Below are positions 52,365-61,699 of a stretch of DNA of 64,000 nucleotides, piece after piece; positions within the stretch are counted from its first letter, which is position 1, and every line of letters starts with the position of its first letter. A program made the translations under genes and the position numbers. Below the pieces are notes generated by a model, which did not search any database, was not told the origin of the DNA, and saw nothing but the letters and a program-made list of their open reading frames with translations. Source of the DNA: Candidatus Anammoxibacter sp. (GTDB taxonomy: Bacteria > Planctomycetota > Brocadiia > Brocadiales > Anammoxibacteraceae); assembly GCA_021777105.1 (NCBI GenBank), contig JAIQZQ010000128.1, forward strand, positions 43,810-107,809. The letters run 5' to 3'.

Positions 52365-53225
52365 ATGGAAATTGAACCAATTTTACGCTATTTTCATGAG
52401 AAGTACAGCAAATTTAGCTGTTTTCACGACAAAATCAGAAAGAAACCGCTCTGGAAACTCAAAATTAACATAATTCTGCTTATTGCCACTTTCTGCACAA
52501 CGTTTCATGTCAACGGCCCGCTTTACGCCGTATGCATAATGACAATACTGCTGGCGCATGAGCTTGGCCACTATTTTATGTGCAGGAAATATAATGTTGA
52601 AGCTACACTGCCATATTTTCTGCCTATGCCTTTTCCTCCGTTCGGCACATTTGGAGCGGTAATAAAGATGCGCGGGCAGATTCCCAGCAAAAAAGCCCTT
52701 TTTGACATCGGCGCGGCAGGCCCGATTGGAGGCCTTATTTTTGCCTTGCCCATTGTAGTGATCGGGCTGTCAATGTCAAAAGTCGCGCCCACAAATCACG
52801 TGGGCTTTTTAAGTCTGGGCGAACCCTTGCTATTTACAGCATTATCAAAGATAGTGTGCGCCCCGGTTGCCGAGGGATTTGATATTGTCTTGCACCCTGT
52901 GGCGTTTGCCGGCTGGGCCGGTTTGTTTGTGACCGCGTTAAACCTTTTGCCCATAGGGCAGCTTGACGGCGGGCATATAGTATACGCGCTTTTGGGTGAG
53001 AAGAGTAAAATAGTGTTTAAAGTAGGCGTAGGCGTTTTTTGCCTGGTTGCCGCATTTATTTACCATGGCTGGGCTGTTTTTGCCATTTTGCTGCTATTCT
53101 TTGGTTTTCGCCACCCGGCCCCAATTGACTCATACACAAACATTGGGACCAAACGAAGGTGGATAGGCATTGCCTTGTTCATAGTTTTTGTCATCTCCTT
53201 TACCCCTGTTCCTCTAAAGTTTTAG
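52365..53225 (+). CDS. Site-2 protease-type membrane metalloprotease (M50)
   Basis: The 286-residue polytopic protein has the zinc motif HELGH at residues 65-69 (ILLAHELGHYF) and a second metal-binding motif NLLPIGQLDGGHIVYALLG near 196-214, the classical pair of the M50 site-2 proteases. There is no PDZ domain. Six or so hydrophobic segments are visible. It probably acts in regulated intramembrane proteolysis. No anti-sigma factor or PDZ partner is adjacent. Some relatives of this simple type in other bacteria are similar in length. Confidence 0.85.
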   Translation: MEIEPILRYFHEKYSKFSCFHDKIRKKPLWKLKINIILLIATFCTTFHVNGPLYAVCIMTILLAHELGHYFMCRKYNVEATLPYFLPMPFPPFGTFGAVIKMRGQIPSKKALFDIGAAGPIGGLIFALPIVVIGLSMSKVAPTNHVGFLSLGEPLLFTALSKIVCAPVAEGFDIVLHPVAFAGWAGLFVTALNLLPIGQLDGGHIVYALLGEKSKIVFKVGVGVFCLVAAFIYHGWAVFAILLLFFGFRHPAPIDSYTNIGTKRRWIGIALFIVFVISFTPVPLKF

Positions 53226-53521
53226 AGACGAATCCCATTTCTTTCCGAGCCCTAATATTGTATTTGTTGCATTTAGCGCGTAAATTTAGTAAATTACTTC
53301 TCCTGTATCAATTTAGTGTCTTATAAGTAAAGTTTTAATAATTGTTGACAAGATATTTTGAAATACTACGCAGGCTTTTAACTTTTTTTATAAAATTTAT
53401 TTAAAAATTGAAAATTTTTACCAAAACTTTAGTTCACTTTTAACTTTAGCTCACTTTAGTCACTCTTCCGGTTTGGTATATTAAAACACAATTTTTCGAT
53501 GTAAAATACGGAAACAGTTTT

Positions 53522-54124
53522 ATGAAAAAACTCTCAGTCTTGTTTGTTGACGACCAAAAGATTGTCCGGCGCGCCGTAGAGGCTGATCTGAAACATATGG
53601 GATATGATGTCGCCCTGGCCGAAAATGGAGAAGAAGCGGTAAAAATATTACAACAACGCAAAACAGATTGTTTTGACATTGTAATATCAGACCTTATGAT
53701 GGAAGGCCTTAGCGGCGTGGATGTGCTGAAGGAAGCAAAAAATGTCAGCCCGGAAACGATTGTTATTATACTTACAGGATACGGCAGCCTGGAGTCGGCC
53801 ATAGATTCCATCAGGCTTGATGTTGACGATTACATATTAAAACCCTCAAAACCAAACGAATTAAAATTCAGAATTTCCCGTTGTGTTGAGCGAAGGGACT
53901 TAAAACGCAAGATAAAATTGTACGAAAATATACTGCCCGTCTGTTGCGCTTGCAACAAGATACGCGACGACGACGGCAAAGAGCGCGGAACAGGCGAATG
54001 GATGGACTGGGAGGTATACAACCGCAAAAACGCCACAGTCAAAGTCTCGCACGGTTACTGTCCCGTATGTTATGAAGAAGCGATGAAAGAAGTTGATCGG
54101 TTAGTAACGCCTCACAAGATTTGA
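53522..54124 (+). CDS. Receiver-domain response regulator with Cys-rich C-terminal module
   Basis: The 200-residue protein has a receiver domain (Asp10, Asp11, phosphoacceptor Asp57 in IVISDLMMEG, Thr/Lys at the end) followed by a short C-terminal module. That module has LPVCCACNKIRDDDGKERG and HGYCPVCYEEAM, the repeated Cys pairs of a module often seen after PAS domains in sensors (LPICSSCKKIRDD...). This may bind metal or act as a redox sensor. No DNA-binding domain is present, so it probably signals by protein contacts. The start is preceded by a T-rich spacer. It lies just upstream of the tRNA gene. Confidence 0.8.
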   Translation: MKKLSVLFVDDQKIVRRAVEADLKHMGYDVALAENGEEAVKILQQRKTDCFDIVISDLMMEGLSGVDVLKEAKNVSPETIVIILTGYGSLESAIDSIRLDVDDYILKPSKPNELKFRISRCVERRDLKRKIKLYENILPVCCACNKIRDDDGKERGTGEWMDWEVYNRKNATVKVSHGYCPVCYEEAMKEVDRLVTPHKI

Positions 54125-54260
54125 TAAAGCACGTAATTTGCGGCACAACTAAAAGTTAAAACAGAAGGTTGCAATTGCGCGCAAAATTTACTAAAATTTA
54201 GCGACATCAAACAAAAGCACACGCTTTAAAACACAAAATCAACATCCCACATCAAATAAT

Positions 54261-54339
54261 CGGGGCGTAGCGCAGCTTGGCTTAGCGCACTTGACTGGGG
54301 GTCAAGAGGTCGCTGGTTCGAATCCAGTCGCCCCGACCA
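54261..54339 (+). tRNA. tRNA-Pro (anticodon GGG)
   Basis: The acceptor stem cggggcg pairs with cgccccg, and the anticodon stem-loop cttga-ctggggg-tcaag puts GGG at positions 34-36. The T arm is gctggttcgaatccagt-type, and CCA is encoded in the gene. It decodes CCC (and CCU by wobble). It is the attachment site of the integrative element: its 3' half is the likely att core. Confidence 0.93.
54322..54339 (+). other. Probable attachment-site core (attL) within the 3' end of tRNA-Pro
   Basis: The tRNA 3' end (atccagtcgccccgacca) is the usual target for tyrosine integrases. The integrase gene lies next to it, about 50 bp away, and reads towards it. The second copy at the far end of the element is not in the window, so the exact core cannot be fixed. 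Confidence 0.5.
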
Positions 54340-54389
54340 TTACCCCATAAGGACTTATGACTTTTCAAAACGTCTGATAATCAGCAAAT

Positions 54390-55451
54390 TTAGCCCGTTG
54401 TGACCAAATTGTGACCAAAGTTGGCGGAACTGTCGGAAATCGACGTTAAAATATCTACTCCATCTCGTAAACTATCAGGGCAATGATGAGAGTACCGTTG
54501 AGTCATCCTTACATCTTTATGCCCAAGTAATTTTGACACTTTGTAGATGTCTATGCCTCTTTGCACCAAGCGTGTTGCAAATGTGTGCCGTAGGTCATGA
54601 AACCTGAAATCCGCTATACCCGCCTTTTTTGTTGCCACATTAAAAGCCCTTCTAAGATTGTGCCTGTCAATCATTGTTCCATTGCCGTTGAAAAACACCA
54701 AATCGTTTTTAAAGCTTCGGACATTTGATTTTCGCATTAATATCTCAATAGCAATCTGATTAAGAGGTATTGTCCTTGGTTTGCCGTTTTTTGAAAACCG
54801 AGCTAAAATCATAGCAGTGTTACGCAATAGATTAACACATTGCCATGTGAGTGAAAGCAGTTCTCCTTGCCTAAAGCCGGTGTTTAAATCAAAAACAATA
54901 ATATCTTTTAACCAATCCGGGCAATATGTCAAAATCCGCTTTTCATCTTCAAAGCTTAGCCATCTGTCACGCTCATTGTTTTCTTTCTCTCTTGGAACTC
55001 TGGAAACAGGGTTATCTTTAGTCCATTCCCATTCTCTAACAGCGACATTAAAAGCCTTAGAAAGCATGGCAAGCTCTCTATTAATAGTTGCAGGCTTTAT
55101 ACCTTTCTTTTCCCTCTTAACCTTATAACTTGAGATTACCTTAGGTGAAACTGCTGACAATTGCAACTCGGCAAAAAAAGGATTAATATTTTTTAAAGAT
55201 GCCTTATAACTGTTTTGCATGCTAACTGAAACATTTGGAGCATGCTCTTCCATAAACTTAGTCATCATCTCTTCAACAGTGTTGTTTTCACAGGCGCTCT
55301 TTTCAATATACTTCCCCTCAATTATGCCAGTCCTTATTTTAGCTTCAATTGATGTGGCAAGTTTTTTGTCCGAAGTTTCTAAACTTCTAACAATAGTCTT
55401 TCTGCCTTCACGCCTAATTTTCGTCCACCAAATAGAGCCTCGCTTAAACAT
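54390..55451 (-). CDS. Tyrosine-family site-specific integrase
   Basis: The 353-residue protein has an N-terminal SAM-like arm (from FKRGSIWWTKIRREGRK) and a C-terminal catalytic domain. The first catalytic Arg is in LNTGFRQGELLSLTW, a Lys is in the following beta hairpin, and FHDLRHTFATRLVQRGID gives His-x-x-Arg. The final block LLGHKDVRMTQRYSHHCPDS holds the late His and the nucleophilic Tyr. The ATG behind GGAGG is used over the GTG two codons earlier. It reads towards tRNA-Pro, as expected for an integrase whose att site lies at its 3' side. Catalytic residues appear complete. Confidence 0.9.
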   Translation of the reverse strand: MFKRGSIWWTKIRREGRKTIVRSLETSDKKLATSIEAKIRTGIIEGKYIEKSACENNTVEEMMTKFMEEHAPNVSVSMQNSYKASLKNINPFFAELQLSAVSPKVISSYKVKREKKGIKPATINRELAMLSKAFNVAVREWEWTKDNPVSRVPREKENNERDRWLSFEDEKRILTYCPDWLKDIIVFDLNTGFRQGELLSLTWQCVNLLRNTAMILARFSKNGKPRTIPLNQIAIEILMRKSNVRSFKNDLVFFNGNGTMIDRHNLRRAFNVATKKAGIADFRFHDLRHTFATRLVQRGIDIYKVSKLLGHKDVRMTQRYSHHCPDSLRDGVDILTSISDSSANFGHNLVTTG

Positions 55452-55505
55452 ATTCACCTCCTTTTACGAAGCCTGCTACCATCTGTATGGCTGTTACTAG
55501 GCATA

Positions 55506-55745
55506 TTATAGGTGATTATCATTAATTTCTCCAATGATTTTACTCGCAGTTTTATCATAATCTTCCGAGCCTCTTTTTAGTTCTTCCATTGCCTTATCAA
55601 TATCCTCTAGATCAAACAAAACACGCCTGCCAAACTTGATTGATGGTATTTTTCCTTGTGATGCCCAATCATACAAAGTGCCGGTAGGCAGTGAGGTATA
55701 CTCAGATACTTCTTTTATGTTCGCGTATCTTTTTTTTACTATCAT
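55506..55745 (-). CDS. Excisionase-type helix-turn-helix protein (AlpA/MerR-like)
   Basis: The 79-residue protein contains YANIKEVSEYTSLPTGTLYD, then WASQGKIPSIKFGRRVLFDL. This is the winged-helix motif of excisionase/helix-turn-helix 17 proteins. The start ATG has a TTTGGAG site. It lies 55 bp upstream of integrase, so it probably controls integrase direction or expression. Its C-terminus is a charged helix. Confidence 0.85.
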   Translation of the reverse strand: MIVKKRYANIKEVSEYTSLPTGTLYDWASQGKIPSIKFGRRVLFDLEDIDKAMEELKRGSEDYDKTASKIIGEINDNHL

Positions 55746-55793
55746 AATCACTCCAAAGGCTCAAATATCCACTTTTTAACCCAAAATAACAGG

Positions 55794-56672
55794 CTATACA
55801 ATTCCATAAAGGTTATTGTCGTTGCTATCAGCAACTTTCCATATTTTTTGAAAAATAGTATCTTTGTTTATCTTTTCAAAAGTAGAAAACCACACTAACT
55901 TTTTAATGCCTATTTTTGAGGAAGCACGTCTATAGGCAGTTACTCTGGTTTCATTCTTTGTAACAACTAAAACTCTAAACCCTGTAAAATGTTTTCCGTG
56001 CCTTTTAAATCCCTTGTTCTTGTAATAACCGGCATAGGCTACTAACTTATCTGTAAAGTCTCTGTATTTTTCGCTCATAATCTTTTCCGTGCCCTCATCT
56101 ATTTCAAGAAAAAACAGGGCTTGTTTTCCACTGGCATTTTCTAATATAAAGGTAGCATCAGGGGCAAAATTAATAGTTTTCTCAGTATCATACGGGTCTG
56201 CTGTGCTTTCTTGAGTTTCTCTTTTTATTACTCCATTAATCCTTTCCACATCATAATCTGCTGTAAATTTAGCCAATTCTATGTTTACATCGTTGCAGAC
56301 TAATTCTAAGCATATACGAAAATCATTTAGGTCTAAAAGATGAGTAAGAAATATTGCTTTTTCCGGTTTTTGTTTTACTGAAATATTGCCTTTATCAATA
56401 TTAAAACTCTTTTTAATGCTCACTAACTCTATGCCTTTTTTATCAAGGCAATAGGCATACTCTTTTATTCGCCGACCTAACAATTCCCGGACATTAAATC
56501 GCTTAAGATATTTATGTTCTGAGAGTATTAAAAGTCGTCTATTTGCCACCCGTTTTGACGGAAAGTAAAGATGCTCTACTTGCGAGGATTTTAAATAGCG
56601 GTACCTGGCTACTCCTAAAATTACTTCTATATCCCTTTCCGTTAGCCCGTAATTTTTTGTTTTCATTTTCAT
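55794..56672 (-). CDS. Replication-relaxation family protein
   Basis: The 292-residue protein fits the replication-relaxation family (PF13814): an N-terminal winged-helix (YGLTERDIEVILGVARYRYL, SSQVEHLYFPSKRVANRRLL), then a PD-(D/E)XK-like domain with DATFILENASGKQALFFLEIDEGTE. The family occurs in plasmids and integrative elements next to FtsK/DUF87-type ATPases and regulates transfer or replication. The start is the third codon-cluster ATG (MKMKTKNYG), with the GTG/TTG alternatives upstream less likely. It ends 15 bp upstream of the ATPase end, so both are in one operon. Confidence 0.75.
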   Translation of the reverse strand: MKMKTKNYGLTERDIEVILGVARYRYLKSSQVEHLYFPSKRVANRRLLILSEHKYLKRFNVRELLGRRIKEYAYCLDKKGIELVSIKKSFNIDKGNISVKQKPEKAIFLTHLLDLNDFRICLELVCNDVNIELAKFTADYDVERINGVIKRETQESTADPYDTEKTINFAPDATFILENASGKQALFFLEIDEGTEKIMSEKYRDFTDKLVAYAGYYKNKGFKRHGKHFTGFRVLVVTKNETRVTAYRRASSKIGIKKLVWFSTFEKINKDTIFQKIWKVADSNDNNLYGIV

Positions 56673-56687
56673 TTTTAGCAAGGTTTT

Positions 56688-59075
56688 TTAAAGTTCATCA
56701 AATTCTTCCTGCGCCTCAATTATCTTGTGTCTTTTTGGCTTTAGAGGTATTGTTGGTTTATCTTCTACCTCTTTTTCACTAACGCCATAATGTTTCTTGC
56801 TATAATCAATAATTTCGTCACAATAATCTATATCTGGCTTTAAAGGACTAGGATATGTTTCTAAATTAAAAACGTGCTCTTCCATTTTCACAAAAGCCTT
56901 GCCTCTGCCGAGTCTCCCTATCTCTTCCCCAGTAAATTTATTTAAAAGTACTTTTTCCGCATACTGTTTATTTTTTGGCTCATTTGACCCAAAAAAGACA
57001 ATAGTGGAAGCCCCTAAAACATTTCTTAAAATATGCTCTGGTATATCTTTTATCTCTTGGTTTGCCAGTGTTAGATGAAGTTTGTATTTTCGTCCTCCGG
57101 TAAGAATTGTTTTCATACTAGGGGTTAAGAAGTTTTGAAACTCATCTATAAGCAAATTGAAGTCTTTGAAATTTCCTTGTCTTCTCATTCCTGCTGTTTG
57201 TATTTTTGAAACAATGAGCGATCCCAAAAATTTACTGTTCTCTTCGTGAATATCCCCGTGAGAAAGATTGCAAAGAAATATCTTCCCTTTATTCATTATT
57301 TCTAAAAAGTTAATCTTGTTTAGCCTTTGAGTTAACATTGGGCTTATTAATGGCGAAGACAAAAACAGATTAAGTTTATTTGTTATACCGGTTATAGAAG
57401 CTCCTTGTTTTATTAATAAAGGGAACTCTTTTTCCCAAAATCGCTTTAATCGTTTATCTTTAATTCTGCTGACAATATTTTTTCTATAATTTTCGTCTAA
57501 AAGAATTGAATAAATATCTTCTAAACAAGAATCTTTTACCTGAAGAAGTGTGCTTAATATGCTGTTTAAAAGAAGCCCAATATTAACACCCAAAGAGGTA
57601 TCAAGCATTTCAGTAATGATCTTTATCAAATCGCCTCTAATAAACTCTTTTTCTATTTCAGTGTTATCATGGGCTAAAATGTTAAAAGCCGGTTTTGTTT
57701 CAAGAGCATTAAAATAAACTACATCTTTAATCCTTTCTTTAGGAATATATGGAAGGATTTGTTTTTGAATTAACTCTCCGTGTGGATCAATTATTCCGCA
57801 ACCTTGACCCTTTTCAATGTATTGAAGAGCGATATTTTGCAAAAGTGTAGACTTGCCACAACCAGAAGCCCCACAAATATATAGATGCCTGTTTTGGGTC
57901 TTGTCGCTTATTTTAACTTCCCGCTTTTTTCCTAAGTGTGAGTTTGTGCCAAGCACAATATTATCATCTAATGTGCTAACAGGAGCAGGGTAAGAATGGG
58001 AAAGCCGTAAAACAGGCCAGTCTCTCTCTAGCATATCCAAAGTAGGAAAATGATATAGGGCTGATAATTCTTTAGCTGAAAAAAGATTACCCAAACGAAA
58101 AGACGCCCGGTTTAAAAACATATATAGGTGATCGCGTTTTTTTATTTCTTGCTCATAATAATCTTTTCTGGTAACTGTTTTTATCCCTCTTGAAGAAGAG
58201 GCTAATGAAGCAAATATTTTTTTGGTGTTATTTAAAAGTTCTTTAATCTTATTTTTTGAACAAAAAAATCCTACTCGTAAAACCGCTATGAAAAGAGGAA
58301 ATTCTAATTTTTCTTTAGCTTGCTTTTCGTAAAAAGGCAACTGGTGATCGTCAAAGTAAATGTTCTTATCTTTAATTGTGTTTTTAAAGTCCCCTGAAAT
58401 GATTGTTTGCTTTTTTTCTCCTAAAAGCTTGCGGATATACTCTGACCAATTAAGCCTGGCAGGTTTAAATATAAGTTGATAAAAACCAAACTCTCCTTTT
58501 TCCAGATTAAGAAAAATTTGATACAAAACTATTAAAGGGTCAGCGCTAAACTCCTTTAGAGGAGTTTGAATATTAAGAAACTCAACACCTGTAAAGTTTA
58601 TATCAACAAAATTAAAACTCAATTTTTCACAACTTGACTTTGCTTTCTGGTAAATCCTTAATAATGGGTCTTGCTCCATTTTCTCAAGATACAATTGGGG
58701 ATATATGGCATTAACAGAAGCTTTAAAAAGTTGTTCGTCATTTTTTAGAGCAACAATAACAAAAACAAGCTCATTATTTGTTCCCATTACCTCAAAGCTT
58801 AAAGGCTCTTTTATACCTTTTAATAATGATAAGAAGTGAGCAAAGTTTTCAGGATTTACTTTGCTTTGGGAAGAACTCCAAAGCCTGAAATAAGCGGTAT
58901 TCTTTCTTTTTCTATCATAGTATTTTATTCGGTTGTTATTAATTTCAAGTGATATCGGATTGCGGTAGAGGTTGGCGTTAAAATTGCCTAAAAGATATCC
59001 TGTCGGGTTAACAATTCCTATATCATTGGCTATACTGTTGTGTATGCCATAAACTATACTTTTCATTGTACCCAT
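56688..59075 (-). CDS. TraD/DUF87-type conjugative DNA-transfer ATPase
   Basis: The 795-residue protein has an N-terminal half of unknown fold and a RecA-like ATPase core. The Walker A motif GASGCGKSTLLQNIALQYI lies at about residue 400. Later come FLCNLSHGDIHEENSKFLGSL, NLLIDEFQNFLTPSM (Walker B) and HLTLANQEIKDIP with GASTIVFFGSNEPKNKQYAE. This set is typical of T4SS coupling and DUF87/HerA-type ATPases, with the same pairing to replication-relaxation proteins in ICEs. No TM helices are obvious in the N-terminus. The ATG (MGTMKS) is used; a GTG lies ten codons upstream. It is the largest protein of the element. Confidence 0.8.
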   Translation of the reverse strand: MGTMKSIVYGIHNSIANDIGIVNPTGYLLGNFNANLYRNPISLEINNNRIKYYDRKRKNTAYFRLWSSSQSKVNPENFAHFLSLLKGIKEPLSFEVMGTNNELVFVIVALKNDEQLFKASVNAIYPQLYLEKMEQDPLLRIYQKAKSSCEKLSFNFVDINFTGVEFLNIQTPLKEFSADPLIVLYQIFLNLEKGEFGFYQLIFKPARLNWSEYIRKLLGEKKQTIISGDFKNTIKDKNIYFDDHQLPFYEKQAKEKLEFPLFIAVLRVGFFCSKNKIKELLNNTKKIFASLASSSRGIKTVTRKDYYEQEIKKRDHLYMFLNRASFRLGNLFSAKELSALYHFPTLDMLERDWPVLRLSHSYPAPVSTLDDNIVLGTNSHLGKKREVKISDKTQNRHLYICGASGCGKSTLLQNIALQYIEKGQGCGIIDPHGELIQKQILPYIPKERIKDVVYFNALETKPAFNILAHDNTEIEKEFIRGDLIKIITEMLDTSLGVNIGLLLNSILSTLLQVKDSCLEDIYSILLDENYRKNIVSRIKDKRLKRFWEKEFPLLIKQGASITGITNKLNLFLSSPLISPMLTQRLNKINFLEIMNKGKIFLCNLSHGDIHEENSKFLGSLIVSKIQTAGMRRQGNFKDFNLLIDEFQNFLTPSMKTILTGGRKYKLHLTLANQEIKDIPEHILRNVLGASTIVFFGSNEPKNKQYAEKVLLNKFTGEEIGRLGRGKAFVKMEEHVFNLETYPSPLKPDIDYCDEIIDYSKKHYGVSEKEVEDKPTIPLKPKRHKIIEAQEEFDEL

Positions 59076-59175
59076 AACCGCCCTTTGACTTTCCTTGTTG
59101 AACACCCTAACTCGTTATATACCTATATGTTATAGCTTTTACGCTTAAGGGTATTATTCCTTTTAATTGCCATAC

Positions 59176-59577
59176 TCATAACTCCTCATCATAATCTTCC
59201 CTGTGGTTATATCCCTTTCTTTTTTTAAGCATTTTTGTAGTGTATCTTATTTGTTCAGTTTCCAGTTTTATTTTCTCTTTTTCCAATTTTAGCTTTTCTC
59301 TCTCGAACTCTCGTTTCTCAGCTTCAAATTCAAAATGGCTATCAATGTTCTTTAAGTTACGGTATGATATTTCCAGTTGGATTGTTTCATCAATAACATT
59401 GCGAGCCTCTCTTATTGTTTCAGCCGCAGTTCTAAAAACCTCCGCCCGCCTGCGATTAACAAAAGCAAATTTAGAAGGACGAATAAGATGAGAGCTTTCA
59501 AGCTCTGGAAGCATGGGATAATTTTTGCTTTTTTCAATTCTCATAAGATCAGTGTCATTTATTTCATTTTTTCCCAT
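59176..59577 (-). CDS. Coiled-coil protein of the integrative element
   Basis: A 133-residue charged protein with a long predicted coiled coil (FEAEKREFEREKLKLEKEKI) near its C-terminus. The start is overlapped by the end of the upstream small membrane protein gene by 14 bp and has a GGAGGGTGAA site. I recognise no family. Its position just ahead of the coupling ATPase suggests a structural partner in DNA transfer. Confidence 0.6.
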   Translation of the reverse strand: MGKNEINDTDLMRIEKSKNYPMLPELESSHLIRPSKFAFVNRRRAEVFRTAAETIREARNVIDETIQLEISYRNLKNIDSHFEFEAEKREFEREKLKLEKEKIKLETEQIRYTTKMLKKRKGYNHREDYDEEL

Positions 59578-59932
59578 AATTCATTTCACCCTCCATTTTA
59601 GTCTCTATAAGACGAAATCTTTCTGTTTTACTATGTAAGTTATCTATTATTTTCCCTTTCTTTTTAATTACTCTTGGTGTTTGATTTTTATTGTCCAGTT
59701 TTTTAAATTTCCTTTGCATCTTCTCCATTTCCCCACAAATCTTTTTTCCTTTTTTAGAATAGAAATTTAGTTTACAAGTTCCTGAACAAAGCGAAATAAT
59801 TGCTCTGATAATCACTTTAAAAAACCAAAACAAGAACAGGAACACGCCTAAGCCTGCAATCCAGCAAGCCCATAAACTAAGGAGAAATAAAGAAAGAGCT
59901 AAATATCCCAAAACAATAACTAAATCAATCAT
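59564..59932 (-). CDS. Small membrane protein of the integrative element
   Basis: The 122-residue protein has a hydrophobic N-terminal half with two or so TM helices (IDLVIVLGYLALSLFLLSLW, GVFLFLFWFFKVIIRAIISL) and a basic C-terminal half (KKKGKIIDNLHSKTER). It sits between the methyltransferase and the coiled-coil protein in the same run. No family recognised; a membrane factor for transfer is plausible. Confidence 0.6.
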   Translation of the reverse strand: MIDLVIVLGYLALSLFLLSLWACWIAGLGVFLFLFWFFKVIIRAIISLCSGTCKLNFYSKKGKKICGEMEKMQRKFKKLDNKNQTPRVIKKKGKIIDNLHSKTERFRLIETKMEGEMNYGKK

Positions 59933-59937
59933 TTGAT

Positions 59938-61194
59938 TTAATCTCCTTTTTTCTGAAAATAAAGTAAATATGATTTTCCTTTAAAAACCAACTCATTAGG
60001 AGAAACTTTCACCTCTTTGTTTGTTAAAAATTGTATCCCATGGCTAGAACTTAAACTTTTTGCCTTAACAGAGCCTTTCTTAACCACAATAGAAAAATTA
60101 TTTAAAAGATATTCATCATTTATTTTAATATCGCACTCCGGCGATCCAATTGTGCACTCTGTGCCTTCTTTGAGATCATGCCTGCTTTCCTCTCCATTTT
60201 TGTCTAATACAACCATTTCAAAACCGCTATTTTCATTTCCATTATCAATTTGTGTATCCATTATTATTTCCTCCTTATCTAAATAAAAATTTTCACAATT
60301 TTTAGTAGCTAAAATGCTACTCTCTTTTATTCGTTTATTAGCAATTTCAATGTATTTAGGATTTAACTCAATACCCACAAAGTTTCTATTCAACTGTTTC
60401 GCAACTAATGCGGTTGTCCCACTTCCCATAAACGGGTCTAAAACTATCCCCGGTTCAAACTTGGCATTGCACCCGCAATCTGTAAATCCCCAAAAAACAG
60501 CAGAGGAATAAACCGCTGATTTATGTCCTGGCTTAATCCTATATTCCCCAGTATGAACGCCAAACTTTCCTTTTATTTCCTTTAAATTTCCATTTTGCCC
60601 TGTTATTCCATTTGGATTATTTGTTTTATATATCTTTTTCCGGGCTTTACCGCACTTTATACAAACAAACTCAGGACACCCGGCTTTAATAGGGGTTTCA
60701 ACCAAAGCTGGTGGAAATACGGCAAAGTGCTCACCTTTAAATGGTTTAACAGCTATTTTCCAAACCGAGCGTTTATTGCGACCCAATGGATGTATTAAAG
60801 GCTCTCTGTTTTTTGGCGTTCCCTTTAAAGAATACATTTCCTTTTCAAAACCGTTCTCACCGTCAACACAATCCTTTTTGTCTCCTTTATTAAAATACCA
60901 GTCATGATAAGAGCTTTTTCCGTCATATCCATATTTTTTAGCTCTGCGTATACCTGTTTCCAACTGTTCACTTGTTAAAGGTTCAAATTGAGTTTCAAAC
61001 CAATAACTTTTATTTTTTGTAAATAAAAATATTTTTTCAAAATCAACAGTAAACCTGTCTTTTACACTCGAAGGCATACAGCTAGGTTTATGCCAAATAA
61101 TCTCATTGCGTAGTATCCACCCTCCATACTTTCTTTTTGGTTGAAAATACTTTTTTAGATCATCTGGAATAATTCTAGGATCAAGCTCAAGCAT
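59938..61194 (-). CDS. DNA methyltransferase C-terminal part fused to an FHA-like domain (frameshifted from its N-terminal part)
   Basis: This 418-residue frame is the second half of a beta-class (N4/N6-type) DNA methyltransferase. It carries WILRNEIIWHKPSCMPSSVK and the SAM-binding DPFMGSGTTALVAKQLNR, FVGIELNPKYIEIANKRI. Cys pairs (FVCIKCGKARKKI and DCGCNAK) could hold a zinc. A C-terminal 95 residues (MVVLDKNGEESRHDLKEG, CTIGSPECDIKINDEYL and SIVVKKG) look like an FHA domain lacking some conserved Arg/Ser/His contacts, a fusion I have not seen in this family. The ATG shown is only the first ATG of the frame; the true protein likely begins in the upstream frame. The TSPPYW motif is in that other part. 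Confidence 0.7.
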   Translation of the reverse strand: MLELDPRIIPDDLKKYFQPKRKYGGWILRNEIIWHKPSCMPSSVKDRFTVDFEKIFLFTKNKSYWFETQFEPLTSEQLETGIRRAKKYGYDGKSSYHDWYFNKGDKKDCVDGENGFEKEMYSLKGTPKNREPLIHPLGRNKRSVWKIAVKPFKGEHFAVFPPALVETPIKAGCPEFVCIKCGKARKKIYKTNNPNGITGQNGNLKEIKGKFGVHTGEYRIKPGHKSAVYSSAVFWGFTDCGCNAKFEPGIVLDPFMGSGTTALVAKQLNRNFVGIELNPKYIEIANKRIKESSILATKNCENFYLDKEEIIMDTQIDNGNENSGFEMVVLDKNGEESRHDLKEGTECTIGSPECDIKINDEYLLNNFSIVVKKGSVKAKSLSSSHGIQFLTNKEVKVSPNELVFKGKSYLLYFQKKGD

Positions 61195-61198
61195 AGCA

Positions 61199-61687
61199 TT
61201 AAAGTATTTTCCGGCTAATTAATTGTTTTAATACAAAATGTTTTTCAATATCCGTTAAATCTTCCCGTAATATCCAATTAGGATTGCACATCTCTATGGC
61301 AAAGCGAGAAGGGATTTGAACCAAACACTTCCCACCTAATTGCCCCTTTTTCTTATTTAGTTTATTTGAATTGTTGTTTAAATAATTACTAGCTTTAGGG
61401 TCTGTTAGTCCATATTTATTGCCTGCATAAGTATCGCCCAAATTCACCCAACAAGTGCCTTCATTTTTTAAAACTCTATAAATTTCATCAAAAACATTGC
61501 AAAGCTTATCTAGATATTCATCAAAAGTTCTTTCTAACCCTAATTGCCCATCAACCCCATAGTCTCGTAAAGCCCAATAAGGAGGAGAGGTCATCACCAT
61601 ATCAATACTTTCATTGGGTATTTGTTTTAATGTTTCTAAAACATCGCCACATAATATGGTGTTTTTTATTTCATTAATATTTTTCAT
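61199..61687 (-). CDS. DNA methyltransferase N-terminal part (frameshifted)
   Basis: The 162-residue product starts MKNINEIKNTILCGDVLETL and contains the catalytic motif IV TSPPYWALRDYGVDGQLGLE and CWVNLGDTYAGNKYG, then IPSRFAIEMCNPNWILREDL. It ends at a TAA just after SRKIL. Removing one A from the A4 run at 61207-61210 joins it to the downstream frame as SRKYFNAMLELDPRIIPDD. So the two frames were one gene of about 580 codons. The ATG has an AGGTGA site; a GTG lies four codons upstream. Sequencing error, phase variation and decay are all possible; a slippery A-run would fit phase variation. Confidence 0.75.
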   Translation of the reverse strand: MKNINEIKNTILCGDVLETLKQIPNESIDMVMTSPPYWALRDYGVDGQLGLERTFDEYLDKLCNVFDEIYRVLKNEGTCWVNLGDTYAGNKYGLTDPKASNYLNNNSNKLNKKKGQLGGKCLVQIPSRFAIEMCNPNWILREDLTDIEKHFVLKQLISRKIL

Positions 61688-61699
61688 AATTAAAATCAC

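Noticed and set aside
59938..61687. Programmed frameshift as the proven reason for the split methyltransferase
   Set aside because: A4 is a weak slippery site and no stimulating structure is seen; error, phase variation and decay remain equally possible.
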